DNA from: Bacillus andreraoultii
Lineage (GTDB): Bacteria > Bacillota > Bacilli > Bacillales > Caldibacillaceae
Assembly (NCBI RefSeq): GCF_001244735.1
Contig: NZ_LN868936.1
Location: forward strand, 163,784 to 220,528
DNA: 56,745 nt
Direction of reading: 5' to 3'
Shown piece by piece: positions 9,311 to 18,369 of this stretch (positions are counted from its first letter, which is position 1; each line of letters starts with the position of its first letter). A model generated the notes under the pieces. That model saw only the letters and a program-made list of their open reading frames with translations, did not search any database and was not told the origin of the DNA. A program made the translations under genes and the position numbers.

Positions 9311-9460
9311 AAAGAAAACGGAAGGATGCTAGAGCCTTTAGACAACTAAAGAGACTAGTGTTCACAAAAACTTTGATGTAGCACCTAGATCCTTCCTTGT
9401 ATGCTTATGCGTATAAGAAAAAAGATATTTGAAAATTCATACTTTACTATTTGCTAAAAA
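9311..9460 (+). repeat. Dispersed intergenic element, copy b
   Basis: Contains AAAGAAAAC, GCTAGAGCCT, AAAGAGACTAG, the second CCTAGATCCTTCCTTG block, GCTTATGCGTATA and the 3' ATTTGCTAAAAA end. GGAAGGAT near the start is the exact complement of ATCCTTCC near 9400, so this copy could fold on itself. It fills the gap between the lipoprotein and DUF1002 genes. Confidence 0.75.
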
Positions 9461-9534
9461 CAATAATAAACTATATGTTTACTGACCCATTGGTATTCAC
9501 ATTTTTTCTCGCTTTTACTACTTTTACAAAAATA

Positions 9535-9592
9535 AAAATACCTGTAAAGAAGACGAGATTTTTGCGATGACCGTCTAACCTTACAGGTATAA
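9535..9592 (-). terminator. Terminator of the DUF1002 gene
   Basis: ATACCTGTAA pairs with TTACAGGTAT, with GACG/CGTC inside. On the minus strand it is followed by TTTTATTTTT, directly after the stop codon region. Confidence 0.85.
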
Positions 9593-9611
9593 TTTGGAAA
9601 ATCCCCTATAT

Positions 9612-10532
9612 TTAACTAAAAAGATTTTTCAGGAACTGACCAATTGCTTGAAAAATTTGTTTAATAAAATCGATTAACGATTGGAAAAATCCTTTATCAA
9701 TTCCTGCATCTTCTAATTTCTTTTGAATATTTGAAGCTAAGTCTTCTAATTGCCCTTTCACTTTACCAAAGTCTATATCTAAACCACGGATTTTATCAAA
9801 TAGGTCAATAAGCATTTGTTTATATTCTGGTGAAAGTTCAATATTTAATTTATTTAGTTGCTCTTGAACAATTTTTTCAACTTCTTCTTTCGTTGCTGGA
9901 TTTTGGTCAGCGATGGCTTGTTTAATTTCTGTTAATAATTGGCTGACTTGGTCTTTATCAACACCCGCATCTTCAGCTAGTTTTGTTGCGACATCAAGTT
10001 CTTCATTCGCAACTTCAAGTCTTGCTGTATCTAGTTTTTCTCCAGTAACTTCATAAGCTTTAAAAATCCCCGTTAGTGCTGAATGTCCGGTTACCTTTAC
10101 AGGAGAAGCTACTTCAATTTGAGCATCTTCCACACCGGCTGTAATCAGTGCATTGGCGTACATATCATTCGTCACTTCTGTAATATTTTCTGGTGTCACT
10201 TGAATAACACGAATTCCTTGTCCTTTATCAAGACGTTTAATTTTTGCCGATGAATACATGTTTGAATTAGGATCGCCATTAATAAATTTTGCAGCGTCAC
10301 TTCCTGTTACAATAATTTCCTTAATTTCCGCTTCTTCATCAACTTTCAATAGTTTTCTCGTTTCTGCCTTTTGCTGTTCAGACAATCGTTCTCCTAATAC
10401 AACAATCGTTGGTCCATTTTTCTCATCAATCACTTTATCCTTATTATCACTTGCTAGAACCATTTGCCCACTACTCATCAAAGTAAAAACGGCAAGGGCT
10501 AGAAATAATTTGACAATCCTTTTATACATCAT
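9612..10532 (-). CDS. DUF1002 family secreted protein (YpuA-like)
   Basis: 306 residues from the ATG at 10532, chosen because AAAGGAG precedes it; the open frame extends 37 codons further without a site. A second ATG follows immediately and could also be used. There is a Sec signal peptide (about 1-27, ending near VLA-SD), then the characteristic DUF1002 body containing GPTIVVLGERLS and ITAGVEDAQIEVASPVKVTGHSALTG. The C-terminal 100 residues are predicted helical and amphipathic. Bacillus YpuA belongs to this family; its function is unknown. The gene is monocistronic with its own terminator. Confidence 0.9.
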   Translation of the reverse strand: MMYKRIVKLFLALAVFTLMSSGQMVLASDNKDKVIDEKNGPTIVVLGERLSEQQKAETRKLLKVDEEAEIKEIIVTGSDAAKFINGDPNSNMYSSAKIKRLDKGQGIRVIQVTPENITEVTNDMYANALITAGVEDAQIEVASPVKVTGHSALTGIFKAYEVTGEKLDTARLEVANEELDVATKLAEDAGVDKDQVSQLLTEIKQAIADQNPATKEEVEKIVQEQLNKLNIELSPEYKQMLIDLFDKIRGLDIDFGKVKGQLEDLASNIQKKLEDAGIDKGFFQSLIDFIKQIFQAIGQFLKNLFS

Positions 10533-10807
10533 ACCTGCTCCTTTACAAATATCTTTTACAAAACTATTAATCTTTACTATACTATTTATAACATAGGTCG
10601 TTACAGAACGAAATACGATGAATGAAGTCAATGAATGAACCATTCAATACTCACCTTTAAAATTTTACAAAACAAAAATGAATAATGATGAAACCTAAAT
10701 CATTGTTATTCGTATTCCATAATATAATTATAAACTATAACAATGTCAATACTTTAACACATGTTATTCACCTATTACAAAACAGGGTGGTTTAGGGAGA
10801 AGAGATT

Positions 10808-11437
10808 ATGGAAAATGATAGAAGAGTTGTTTATATTTTATTAACAGATACGGGGACCTTATTCACGAAAATGATTAAAAGATTTACCAATGCACCGTAT
10901 AATCATGTATCCATTGTGTTCGATGAAAAGCTTGATGAAATATATAGTTTTGGTAGAAAACGGCCAAAGAATCCATTGATTGCTGGATTTATAAAGGAAG
11001 ATGTGTATTACGGAACGTACCGTTACTATTATAATACTAGATGTTTATTACTGAAAACGGAGATTACTGAAGTTGAATATATAAGTATACGCGATAAAAT
11101 CAGAATGTTTGAAAATAACAAAGAAATATTTTCCTATAATTTATTTGGACTGATTGGTGTACTCTTTCGCTATCCCATTGCAAAACGTAATGCTTATTTT
11201 TGTTCCCAATTTGTCGCTGAAGTTCTTAAGGAAAGTGGATTGAATTTATGGGAGTTACCGTCTGCCTTAGTAACACCGAATGATTTCTTAATCCACCCCC
11301 GGTTTGAATGCGTCTATGAAGGGAAACTTTATGACTATCCGTTATTGGACGAAACAATCTTATCCAGTACAAATGTGAATCGAAATTTTTTTCATGTAAA
11401 ACCTCTTGCCGTATTAAAGAAGTTGTTGCCGCTTTAA
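10808..11437 (+). CDS. Permuted NlpC/P60-like (YiiX/YaeF type) putative cysteine hydrolase
   Basis: 209 residues with no signal peptide. The core has the order expected of circularly permuted papain-like enzymes: a His near the N-terminus in YNHVSIVFD (about residue 33) and a Cys in YFCSQFVAEVLKESG (about residue 132), followed by LVTPNDF, a common ending of this fold. Relatives act as amidases on lipids or peptides, but the substrate here cannot be inferred. The start has GGGAGA; the gene stands alone and ends at a bidirectional terminator shared with the convergent pot operon. Confidence 0.75.
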   Translation: MENDRRVVYILLTDTGTLFTKMIKRFTNAPYNHVSIVFDEKLDEIYSFGRKRPKNPLIAGFIKEDVYYGTYRYYYNTRCLLLKTEITEVEYISIRDKIRMFENNKEIFSYNLFGLIGVLFRYPIAKRNAYFCSQFVAEVLKESGLNLWELPSALVTPNDFLIHPRFECVYEGKLYDYPLLDETILSSTNVNRNFFHVKPLAVLKKLLPL

Positions 11438-11448
11438 GATAAATAAAA

Positions 11449-11493
11449 GAAAAAAGCATGAACGATTCCATATGTGAAAGGTCATGCTTTTTT
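11449..11493. terminator. Bidirectional terminator between 10808 gene and potD
   Basis: AAAAAAGCATGA pairs with TCATGCTTTTTT, giving a T run on both strands. Confidence 0.9.
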
Positions 11494-11565
11494 GCTAATT
11501 ACCATGCTTATAAATATTCTGTATTCCAAAAGAGAACGTCTTACGGTAACACAGGACTTTCCTTC

Positions 11566-12639
11566 TTACTTTGTATGCATCTTAAATTCTAGGTAAAGTT
11601 CATTATAATGACTTAACATTTCTTTCCCAAGGTTCGCATAAACTTCAAGTCGCTTCGTTAATTCCTCTGACGGATAAAATCGATCGTCATTCACTGTTTC
11701 TTCTGGTAATAACTTAAGTGCTGCTTTATTCGGTGTTGAATAGCCAACATAATCAGCGTTTTGTGCGGCAACTTCTGCATCTAACATGAAATTAATAAAT
11801 TTGTGGGCACCTTCTACATTTTTTGCCGTTTTTGGTATAACCATATTGTCAAACCACAAGTTGGAACCTTCTTCTGGGACAATATAATCTAAGTTTTCAT
11901 TTTCCGCCATCATATCGGCTGCATCCCCAGACCATACAACACCAATTGGCGCTTCTTCGTTAACGAGGAGCATTTTAATTTCATCCCCAACGATGGCCTT
12001 AATATTCGGTTGCAATGTAACTAATTTATTTTTCGCTTCTTGTAAATGCGCTTCATTTGTATCATTTAACGAGTAATTTAAACTATTTAAGCCAAAACCA
12101 ATTACTTCACGGGCTCCATCTACTAAAAGAATTTGATTCTTCAAGTCGTCTGCCCAAAGATCATTCCAACTGTGAAATTCCCGCTTCCCTAAAATTTTTG
12201 GATTATAAACAATACCTACTGTTCCCCAAAAATAGGGTACGGAATACTCATTACCTGGGTCAAAAGATAAATCCATAAACCGCTGATCAATATTTTTTAG
12301 ATTTGGTAGCTTTGAATGGTCGATTTTTAATAAAAGATCGTCTTCTTTCATCTTTTCAATCGCATATTCAGATGGCATCGCTACATCATAAGTAGTGCCA
12401 CCTTGCTGGATTTTCACCATCATTGCTTCATTGGAATCAAATGTCTCATAAATGACTTTTATGCCTGTTTCTTTTTCAAATTGTTTTATTAAAGCAGGAT
12501 CGATATATTCGCCCCAATTATAGACCGTAATCGTATTTCCACCTGCATATCCTTGTGAAGCATTCAAATGATTAACTAAAAATATGAGGACAAAGGAAAC
12601 GATAAAAACGGCAGCAAAAGCTTGAACTAAGTTTTTCAT
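11566..12639 (-). CDS. potD: Spermidine/putrescine ABC transporter substrate-binding protein
   Basis: 357 residues. After a hydrophobic N-terminal segment (about 5-25) the protein reads TITVYNWGEYIDPALIKQFE, a hallmark of PotD/PotF polyamine-binding proteins. It should capture polyamine outside the membrane and deliver it to PotB/PotC. There is no lipobox cysteine near the N-terminus, so it appears held by an uncleaved anchor rather than by lipid. The start overlaps the potC stop by 4 nt, showing translational coupling. It is the last gene of the operon potA-potB-potC-potD. Confidence 0.95.
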   Translation of the reverse strand: MKNLVQAFAAVFIVSFVLIFLVNHLNASQGYAGGNTITVYNWGEYIDPALIKQFEKETGIKVIYETFDSNEAMMVKIQQGGTTYDVAMPSEYAIEKMKEDDLLLKIDHSKLPNLKNIDQRFMDLSFDPGNEYSVPYFWGTVGIVYNPKILGKREFHSWNDLWADDLKNQILLVDGAREVIGFGLNSLNYSLNDTNEAHLQEAKNKLVTLQPNIKAIVGDEIKMLLVNEEAPIGVVWSGDAADMMAENENLDYIVPEEGSNLWFDNMVIPKTAKNVEGAHKFINFMLDAEVAAQNADYVGYSTPNKAALKLLPEETVNDDRFYPSEELTKRLEVYANLGKEMLSHYNELYLEFKMHTK

Positions 12640-13439
12640 TTTCTAGCCCCCAATCCGACAATCCGACCATTCCGTTTCGAAATAAAGTAGTAGCCAATGA
12701 CAAGTAGGATAGTAAATAAAAATAAAATGGTTGAAAGGGCGTTAATTGTTAACGATACCCCTTGACGTGCCATTGAATAGATTTCAACGGATAATGTTGA
12801 GAAACCATTTCCTGTTACAAAAAACGTGACGGCAAAATCATCTAATGAATACGTCAGTGCCATAAAGAAGCCAGCAAAAATTCCCGGTGTAATATAAGGT
12901 AATAATACTTTCGTTAACACATTAACATTACTTGCCCCGAGGTCTCTTGCAGCATCAATGAGCGTCGAACTCATTTCCTGTAGTTTTGGTAAAACCATAA
13001 TGACGACAATTGGTACTGAAAAGGCGATATGTGATAGAAGTACAGACGAGAATCCTAATTTTATCCCTACCATCGTAAAGAAAATCAAAAATGAAGCACC
13101 AATAATGACGTCTGGACTAACAATGAGTATGTTATTTAATGATAAAAGTACATTTTTTGTTTGTCTTTTCTTTAAGTGCCAAATACCAATCGCACCAATT
13201 GTACCTAGAATTGTTGAAATCGCCGAAGATAGAAGTGCAATAATAATGGTATTTAACACGATAATGAAAAGTCGAGTATCTTGAAAGAGTTCTTTATACC
13301 ACTCAAATGTAAACTTGTGGAATTCGTACATTTTCCCGCCACTATTAAAAGAGTAATACATTAAATAGAAAATCGGGGCATATAAAATTAGAAAAACAAC
13401 AGCCAAATATATTGTTGATAGTTTTAACTTTCCTTTCAT
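12636..13439 (-). CDS. potC: Spermidine/putrescine ABC transporter permease PotC
   Basis: 267 residues with about six membrane segments and the EAA-type loop (LIDAARDLGASNVNVLTKVLLP) that docks on the ATPase. This matches the PotC class of polyamine importers. Its ATG directly follows the potB stop with no gap, and GAGGG sits just upstream inside potB. It overlaps potD by 4 nt. Confidence 0.95.
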   Translation of the reverse strand: MKGKLKLSTIYLAVVFLILYAPIFYLMYYSFNSGGKMYEFHKFTFEWYKELFQDTRLFIIVLNTIIIALLSSAISTILGTIGAIGIWHLKKRQTKNVLLSLNNILIVSPDVIIGASFLIFFTMVGIKLGFSSVLLSHIAFSVPIVVIMVLPKLQEMSSTLIDAARDLGASNVNVLTKVLLPYITPGIFAGFFMALTYSLDDFAVTFFVTGNGFSTLSVEIYSMARQGVSLTINALSTILFLFTILLVIGYYFISKRNGRIVGLGARK

Positions 13440-14240
13440 CTACAGCCCTCGCTTTCTATTTCCAGTTAATAGCATAATGATGACCATAATGATAATTAAG
13501 AATACAGCAATAGTTGACCCCATTCCCCAATCTTGGGTTACGAGAAAATGTTGTTCAACCGCCGTCCCTAATGTAATTACTCGGTTTCCAGCAATCAGTC
13601 TTGTTAACATGAACAAGCTGAGTGCAGGAATAAAGACCACTTGGCAACCTGACTTAACCCCTTCAAATGTAAGTGGGAAAATGACCCGGCGAAAAGTCGT
13701 CCAAGCTGATGCACCTAGATCTCTTGAAGCATCAATAAAAGATGGATTTAATTTATCTAATGCATTAAAAATTGGTAAGATCATAAACGGGATAAAAATA
13801 TAAACCGATACAAAAATAAAACTAAAATCAGTAAATAAAAGTTGTCGTTCACCAATCCCGAATACTTCTAACATCGCATTGGCAAACCCATACGTACCGA
13901 AAATACCGATAAATGCATAAGCTTTTAACAACAAATTAATCCAAGACGGGATAATAATTAATAATAACCATAGCTGTTTATACTTTGTTTTTGTTAGTAA
14001 AAATGCCGTTGGGTAAGAAACGAGTAACGAAACAGCTGTTATTAAAAGTGCATACCAAAATGAACTGAATGTCATTTTTAAATAAACAGGAGTAAAAAAG
14101 TTTTTATAATTTGCTAACGTAAAGTTCCCGTGTATATCAATAAAAGAATAATACACGATGAGTAAAATCGGCATGATGACGAATAATGCAATCCAGATGA
14201 TGTAAGGGACTAAGTAATAGTTACGACTTCTAGTCTGCAT
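13440..14240 (-). CDS. potB: Spermidine/putrescine ABC transporter permease PotB
   Basis: 266 residues from the ATG at 14240, which has AAGGTG seven bases upstream. The frame also opens 7 codons earlier, but that start lacks a site. Six membrane segments are visible, with the permease loop [22 protein letters not shown]. It pairs with PotC to form the membrane channel. It overlaps the end of potA by 11 nt. Confidence 0.95.
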   Translation of the reverse strand: MQTRSRNYYLVPYIIWIALFVIMPILLIVYYSFIDIHGNFTLANYKNFFTPVYLKMTFSSFWYALLITAVSLLVSYPTAFLLTKTKYKQLWLLLIIIPSWINLLLKAYAFIGIFGTYGFANAMLEVFGIGERQLLFTDFSFIFVSVYIFIPFMILPIFNALDKLNPSFIDASRDLGASAWTTFRRVIFPLTFEGVKSGCQVVFIPALSLFMLTRLIAGNRVITLGTAVEQHFLVTQDWGMGSTIAVFLIIIMVIIMLLTGNRKRGL

Positions 14241-15342
14241 GTTCTTCACCTTGCACATCATAACTTTCTAGTCTTGCATCATACTCTTCTTCTGTTTCAC
14301 CAAATCTCATAACGTGGATTGCTTCTTCATCAAAGTAAAGACCAATCTCATCGCCAATTTCTGCTCGTTTTGTCGAATGAACCATCCATTCATTATTATT
14401 TTCATCATATCCGATAATTTCGTAGTGAACTCCACGGAATAGGACCGTATCCACTTTCACTTTAATTTTTCCCCGATCTGTTGTTGTAATCTCTAAATCC
14501 TCTGGACGAATGACAACTTCAACCGGTTCATTGTTCTTGAATCCTTGGTCAACACATTCAAATTTTTTACCATCGAACTCGACTAAGAAATCTTGAATCA
14601 TTTTTCCCTTTAAAATATTGGATTCCCCAATAAAGTCTGCCACAAAGCGGTTAATTGGTTCATCATAAATATCTCTCGGAGTACCTTTTTGTTGAATTTG
14701 TCCTTCATTAATAACAAAGATTTCATCGCTCATCGCAAGTGCTTCTTCTTGATCATGAGTGACAAATACGAAGGTAATTCCTAACCGTTGTTGCAATTCA
14801 CGTAATTCGTATTGCATTTCCGTCCGCAGTTTTAAATCGAGCGCTGAAAGGGGTTCATCCAATAAAAGAACTTCTGGCTCATTAACAATTGCCCGAGCGA
14901 TAGCTACCCGCTGTCTTTGTCCACCTGACATCTCTTTAATCTCACGGTTTTCAAATCCGGCTAAGTTAACGAAACGAAGAGCTTCTTTTACCTTTTTATC
15001 AATCTCTTCATTTTTCATCTTTTTAATTCGGAGACCAAAAGCAACATTTTCATACACATTTAAATGTGGAAAGAGTGCATAATCTTGGAAAACGGTATTT
15101 ACTTGTCTTTTATTCGCTGGTACATGGTTGATGAGTTTGTCTTTAAAGTAAATTTTTCCGCTTGTTGCTTCAATTAAGCCAGAGATGAGCCGGAGAATTG
15201 TTGTTTTTCCGCAACCAGATGGACCGAGTAGTGTATAAAACTTTCCTTTTTCCATTTCAAAACTCACATTATCTAAAATCGGTGAATCATCATCATATTG
15301 TTTTGTTACATTTTCAAAGCGAATAATTGGTTGCTCTACCAT
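14230..15342 (-). CDS. potA: Spermidine/putrescine ABC transporter ATP-binding protein
   Basis: 370 residues from the ATG at 15342 behind GGGGGAG; the frame opens 7 codons earlier without a better site. Motifs: Walker [10 protein letters not shown] (40-48), Q-loop VFQDYALF, signature [13 protein letters not shown] (138-150), Walker B VLLLDEP, and the switch His in [10 protein letters not shown]-terminal TOBE domain (about 285-355, including [10 protein letters not shown]) is typical of PotA. It energises polyamine import. First transporter gene of the operon, 106 bp after the regulator gene. Confidence 0.96.
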   Translation of the reverse strand: MVEQPIIRFENVTKQYDDDSPILDNVSFEMEKGKFYTLLGPSGCGKTTILRLISGLIEATSGKIYFKDKLINHVPANKRQVNTVFQDYALFPHLNVYENVAFGLRIKKMKNEEIDKKVKEALRFVNLAGFENREIKEMSGGQRQRVAIARAIVNEPEVLLLDEPLSALDLKLRTEMQYELRELQQRLGITFVFVTHDQEEALAMSDEIFVINEGQIQQKGTPRDIYDEPINRFVADFIGESNILKGKMIQDFLVEFDGKKFECVDQGFKNNEPVEVVIRPEDLEITTTDRGKIKVKVDTVLFRGVHYEIIGYDENNNEWMVHSTKRAEIGDEIGLYFDEEAIHVMRFGETEEEYDARLESYDVQGEEHAD

Positions 15343-15448
15343 TTGTTCTCCCCCTTTAATCATTAATACTAGTTCTTGTATTTGTTCGTTTTAAGGCTGT
15401 CTTCGTATAGAAACAATTTTTGGGAAAACGGCCTTTTAAAACGATCCA

Positions 15449-15997
15449 TTATAAGTACGAATCTGTTGCTACAAGTAAAATTTCTGATCTACCATCATAA
15501 TCATTATAAATTTGATGCTCATTGGAAGCGTGAAAATAAACGGCTTCCCCTTCTTTAGCAACATACATAGTCTTCCCTAATCTAACAACAATTTTTCCTT
15601 TTAATACATAAATAAAGGTTTCAGATAAAGACGGTTCGAACTCTTTAAACTTACCATCAGGCTCGAGTGTAAGAATGATTGGCTCCATATCGTTTTCATT
15701 GGACTCAGGAACTAACCATTGCACCTTATAGCCGTAATCTTCGTCAACGTACTCAGTTTGGTCTTCTTCCCCATAAACAACCTTTTGGTCATTATCTTTA
15801 TCATCAAAAAACTCTTTCGGTGAACACCCAAGTACTTCTAGAATAGAAAAAAACGTCTCGATGGATGGAGAACTAAGATCTCGTTCGATTTGAGAAATAT
15901 ATCCTTTACTTAAATCTGTTCGTTCACCTAATTCTTCTTGCGTTAAACCTTTTTTTAGCCTTAAATTTTTTATTTTCTTACCAATTCCACGGTTCAT
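15449..15997 (-). CDS. XRE-family transcriptional regulator with cupin domain (PuuR-like)
   Basis: 182 residues from the ATG at 15997, which is well spaced from GAGGGA; the ATG two codons earlier abuts that site. Residues about 5-60 form an HTH_3 domain (KIKNLRLKKGLTQEELG, LSKGYISQIER). Residues about 110-180 form a cupin barrel (ETFIYVLKGKIVVRLG, EAVYFHASNEHQIYN). Regulators of this build sense small amines or amino acids and often precede potABCD, so it likely controls polyamine uptake and its own gene. Inverted repeats of 17 bp lie just upstream. Confidence 0.9.
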   Translation of the reverse strand: MNRGIGKKIKNLRLKKGLTQEELGERTDLSKGYISQIERDLSSPSIETFFSILEVLGCSPKEFFDDKDNDQKVVYGEEDQTEYVDEDYGYKVQWLVPESNENDMEPIILTLEPDGKFKEFEPSLSETFIYVLKGKIVVRLGKTMYVAKEGEAVYFHASNEHQIYNDYDGRSEILLVATDSYL

Positions 15998-16020
15998 CCG
16001 CATTCCCTCATTTTTATGAT

Positions 16021-16037
16021 GTTTATCAAAAGTAAAC
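16021..16037. promoter_or_regulatory. Candidate operator 1 upstream of the XRE-cupin regulator
   Basis: GTTTA-N7-TAAAC, a 17-bp inverted repeat, about 25 bp before the start codon of the regulator. It shares its half-site with the 17-bp palindrome at 16063. Confidence 0.4.
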
Positions 16038-16062
16038 TATTAGTAAATAAAGTTTTATATAT

Positions 16063-16079
16063 GTAAACTTAATGTTTAC
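16063..16079. promoter_or_regulatory. Candidate operator 2 upstream of the XRE-cupin regulator
   Basis: GTAAAC-TTAAT-GTTTAC is a perfect 6+6 palindrome in a run rich in AGTAAA/TTTACT half-sites (16030-16085). It is placed in the promoter region of the regulator-pot operon, as expected for an autoregulated HTH dimer. Confidence 0.5.
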
Positions 16080-16196
16080 TATTTAATCACAATTCCTTAT
16101 TATACATGATTTTTCTTCAGTTGCAATAGATTTCTCTTAAGTTTTGATGAATTTTTTGTTGGGGACTGTGTCGTATTTGCTGATATTCGGGATATT

Positions 16197-16530
16197 ATTA
16201 ATAGGCAACCATTCAAGTGACCGTTTCATCTTTATTTCTTTTAATTGGGGATCTACAGATGCTATGAATGACCGATTAACTTGTCTTTCTACTGAATTGG
16301 GCGTCTATAGCTCTTCTAGATGAACTTTTCACCCGTTTTTCCGTTCATAGGGCGCTCTTGATGACCGTTTGAGAAGATTTTCACCAGAAATGGGCGTCTA
16401 AAACCATTCTAGATAACCTTTTTATGCAATTTTTACCTGAATTTGGCGTCTAGAACCGCTCTTGATGACCGTTTCAGGTGTTTTATCCTGAAATGGGCGT
16501 CTATAGCTCTTCTAGTTGATTTTCTCACTT
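16197..16530. repeat. 52-bp repeat array 3 (type III units)
   Basis: About seven degenerate units start near 16197, 16249, 16301, 16342, 16394, 16446 and 16497. The spacing is 52 or 51 bp except for one shortened unit of 41. The typical unit begins GGGCGTCTAGAACCGCTC and continues TTGATGACCGTTT. The phase is the same as in the arrays at 1-2236 and 18370-19409, but the core is GGGCGTCTA-type. This fills most of the gap between the XRE regulator and the chemoreceptor gene. Confidence 0.8.
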
Positions 16531-16548
16531 GGTTTCTTTCAAAATTTA

Positions 16549-16635
16549 GGGCTTGAGCCTTGGCGAAACGGAAACCGTCATTTTCAGCTTAGCGTATAGG
16601 AATGAGAAATATAAAAATTTATCCTTTCCTACAAG
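16549..16635 (+). repeat. Dispersed intergenic element, copy i (degenerate)
   Basis: Contains GCTTGAGCCTTGGCGAAAC, TTTTCAGCTTAGCGTATAGG and a final CCTTTCCTACAAG. This is a shortened, diverged relative of the other copies, directly following array 3. Confidence 0.45.
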
Positions 16636-16715
16636 AAAAATATGAAGAGCGCTTATCATTTCAGTGGTCATCATTCTATTCAAAGGCTGTGGATGTAACA
16701 AAATATTCTATTGTA

Positions 16716-16766
16716 CAAAAAAATGGCCGCTCAACTTATCTTTTTACTAGTTAAGGGCCATTCTTT
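16716..16766 (-). terminator. Terminator of the 16.8-kb chemoreceptor gene
   Basis: AATGGCC...AACT pairs with AGTT...GGGCCATT. On the minus strand the stem is followed by a run of seven T. Confidence 0.8.
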
Positions 16767-16788
16767 TAACCAACTCTATTTATCTCAT

Positions 16789-18099
16789 TCAAACTTTAAA
16801 ATTTTTAATAACATCTTTTAACGTATCTACTTCTTTCTCTAATTCCTGAGCATCTGTGTAAATTGTTTTTATATTATTTGTTGATTGTTGAATACTTGCG
16901 GACGTTTCTTCTATTCCTGCTGCGGATTCTTGTGTAATTGAGACAATTGACTCAAGAGAATTCGTTATTGGTTGTGAGTTGTCAATAATTTGATATAAAG
17001 AATCAGCCATGGATTCGATTTGGACAACAACATCATCTATTGTTTGGAACATCTTTTTAAATGTATCACCAGTAATTTCCATTTGTCCCGTACCATCGTC
17101 GACTAATTGGTAACCCGTTTCTAATGAATCAAGCACATGATTTGATTCGTCTTGAATGTCTTTTAAAATATTATTAATATTACTAATCGATGCATTTACT
17201 TGTTCGGCTAGTTTTCGCACTTCATCTGCAACTACCGCAAAACCTCTACCATGTTCCCCAGCACGAGCCGCTTCGATTGATGCATTTAATGCTAATAGAT
17301 TCGTTTGATCTGCAATTTCTTTAATGACAACAATGAGCTGGTTAATATTTTTTATTTTCATATTTAAACCTTTAACCATCTCCAAGGATTGGTGGAATTT
17401 CTCATTAATCTCGCCCATCTTCTGAGTTGATACTTCTAAATTTTCGCTACCTTGATTCGTAATACTGACCATATTTTCCGAAGTCTTCTTTGCATCTTGA
17501 GACTTATAAACAGCGTCAGCAATCGTTTCCATAAATCCTTGCATTTTTTCAAATAAATCATTTGCTGATGAGGCTTGTGTTTCTGACCCCATTGACAGTT
17601 GTTCCATCGTTGTTGCGATTTGTTCACTGCTTTCTTGTATTTCATTCGCGCTATTAGCTAATACTTTGCTTTTATCAGAAACCCGATTAGAAATATAATT
17701 CATGTGGGTAATCATCGTATTTAAGTTACCCTTCATCATGTTTATTGCTTGTCCTAATTGTCCAATTTCATCATTGGATGTCAATTTTAAGTCGGCCACT
17801 TGTAAATTTCCACTAGCAATTTCGCCTGCTACAGTTACGACATTTTGAAGACTTTTTTCAATTCCTCTGCTAATAAGATACACGAGTATCGCACCAACAA
17901 ATGCCGCTGCAATAATAGAAATAATTAATATGTTAAATAAACCCATTAACTGAGCTTGAATTTTCACATCAGGTATATTGGCACGAATATCCCAAAGGTT
18001 CACACCAACAATTAATGCTGCAATTAAAAACATTAGTATCGTTCCCACAATCGCGATACGGTACTTTAGACGAAATTTTAGATTGTTGTAAAACTTCAT
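16789..18099 (-). CDS. Methyl-accepting chemotaxis protein with minimal extracellular loop
   Basis: 436 residues from the ATG at 18099 behind GGAGGAGG; the frame opens 5 codons earlier. Two membrane segments (about 15-34 and 52-76) are separated by only some 18 residues, so there is no real extracellular sensor domain. A HAMP domain (about 77-130, including [13 protein letters not shown]) and a long signalling coiled coil follow. The conserved hairpin tip, [20 protein letters not shown] with [20 protein letters not shown], is at about 270-310. It should signal to CheA/CheW, possibly sensing membrane or cytoplasmic state. Monocistronic; flanked by repeat arrays on both sides. Confidence 0.95.
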   Translation of the reverse strand: MKFYNNLKFRLKYRIAIVGTILMFLIAALIVGVNLWDIRANIPDVKIQAQLMGLFNILIISIIAAAFVGAILVYLISRGIEKSLQNVVTVAGEIASGNLQVADLKLTSNDEIGQLGQAINMMKGNLNTMITHMNYISNRVSDKSKVLANSANEIQESSEQIATTMEQLSMGSETQASSANDLFEKMQGFMETIADAVYKSQDAKKTSENMVSITNQGSENLEVSTQKMGEINEKFHQSLEMVKGLNMKIKNINQLIVVIKEIADQTNLLALNASIEAARAGEHGRGFAVVADEVRKLAEQVNASISNINNILKDIQDESNHVLDSLETGYQLVDDGTGQMEITGDTFKKMFQTIDDVVVQIESMADSLYQIIDNSQPITNSLESIVSITQESAAGIEETSASIQQSTNNIKTIYTDAQELEKEVDTLKDVIKNFKV

Positions 18100-18282
18100 T
18101 GAATCCTCCTCCAATTTCCATAATTGTCCTGTAACTTGAGTACATTTTCTTTTTATCTAGAAAATTAGCATGAGACTTATGTCAAAAGTTATAGTTCTTA
18201 TTTCTTATTTTAAGCAATTTCTCGAAAGCAAACAATAGATATTCACATTGTTTTATTACAAAATGAAAAATTTGGTAAGACT

Positions 18283-18369
18283 CTCATCTAGAAGAGTTAT
18301 TGACGAGACGACCCAATTGCTTTGAAGTTCGGTTAAACGGTCTTCTACGAGAACGATAGATGCCCAATT
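18283..18369. repeat. Type III-like repeat units at the left edge of array 2
   Basis: TCATCTAGAAGAGTTAT at 18284 and GTCTTCTACGAGAACGATAG at 18340 match the reverse-oriented type III units seen at 54.6 kb. They pass directly into type II units, so the array edge is a mosaic of two families in opposite orientations. Confidence 0.6.
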
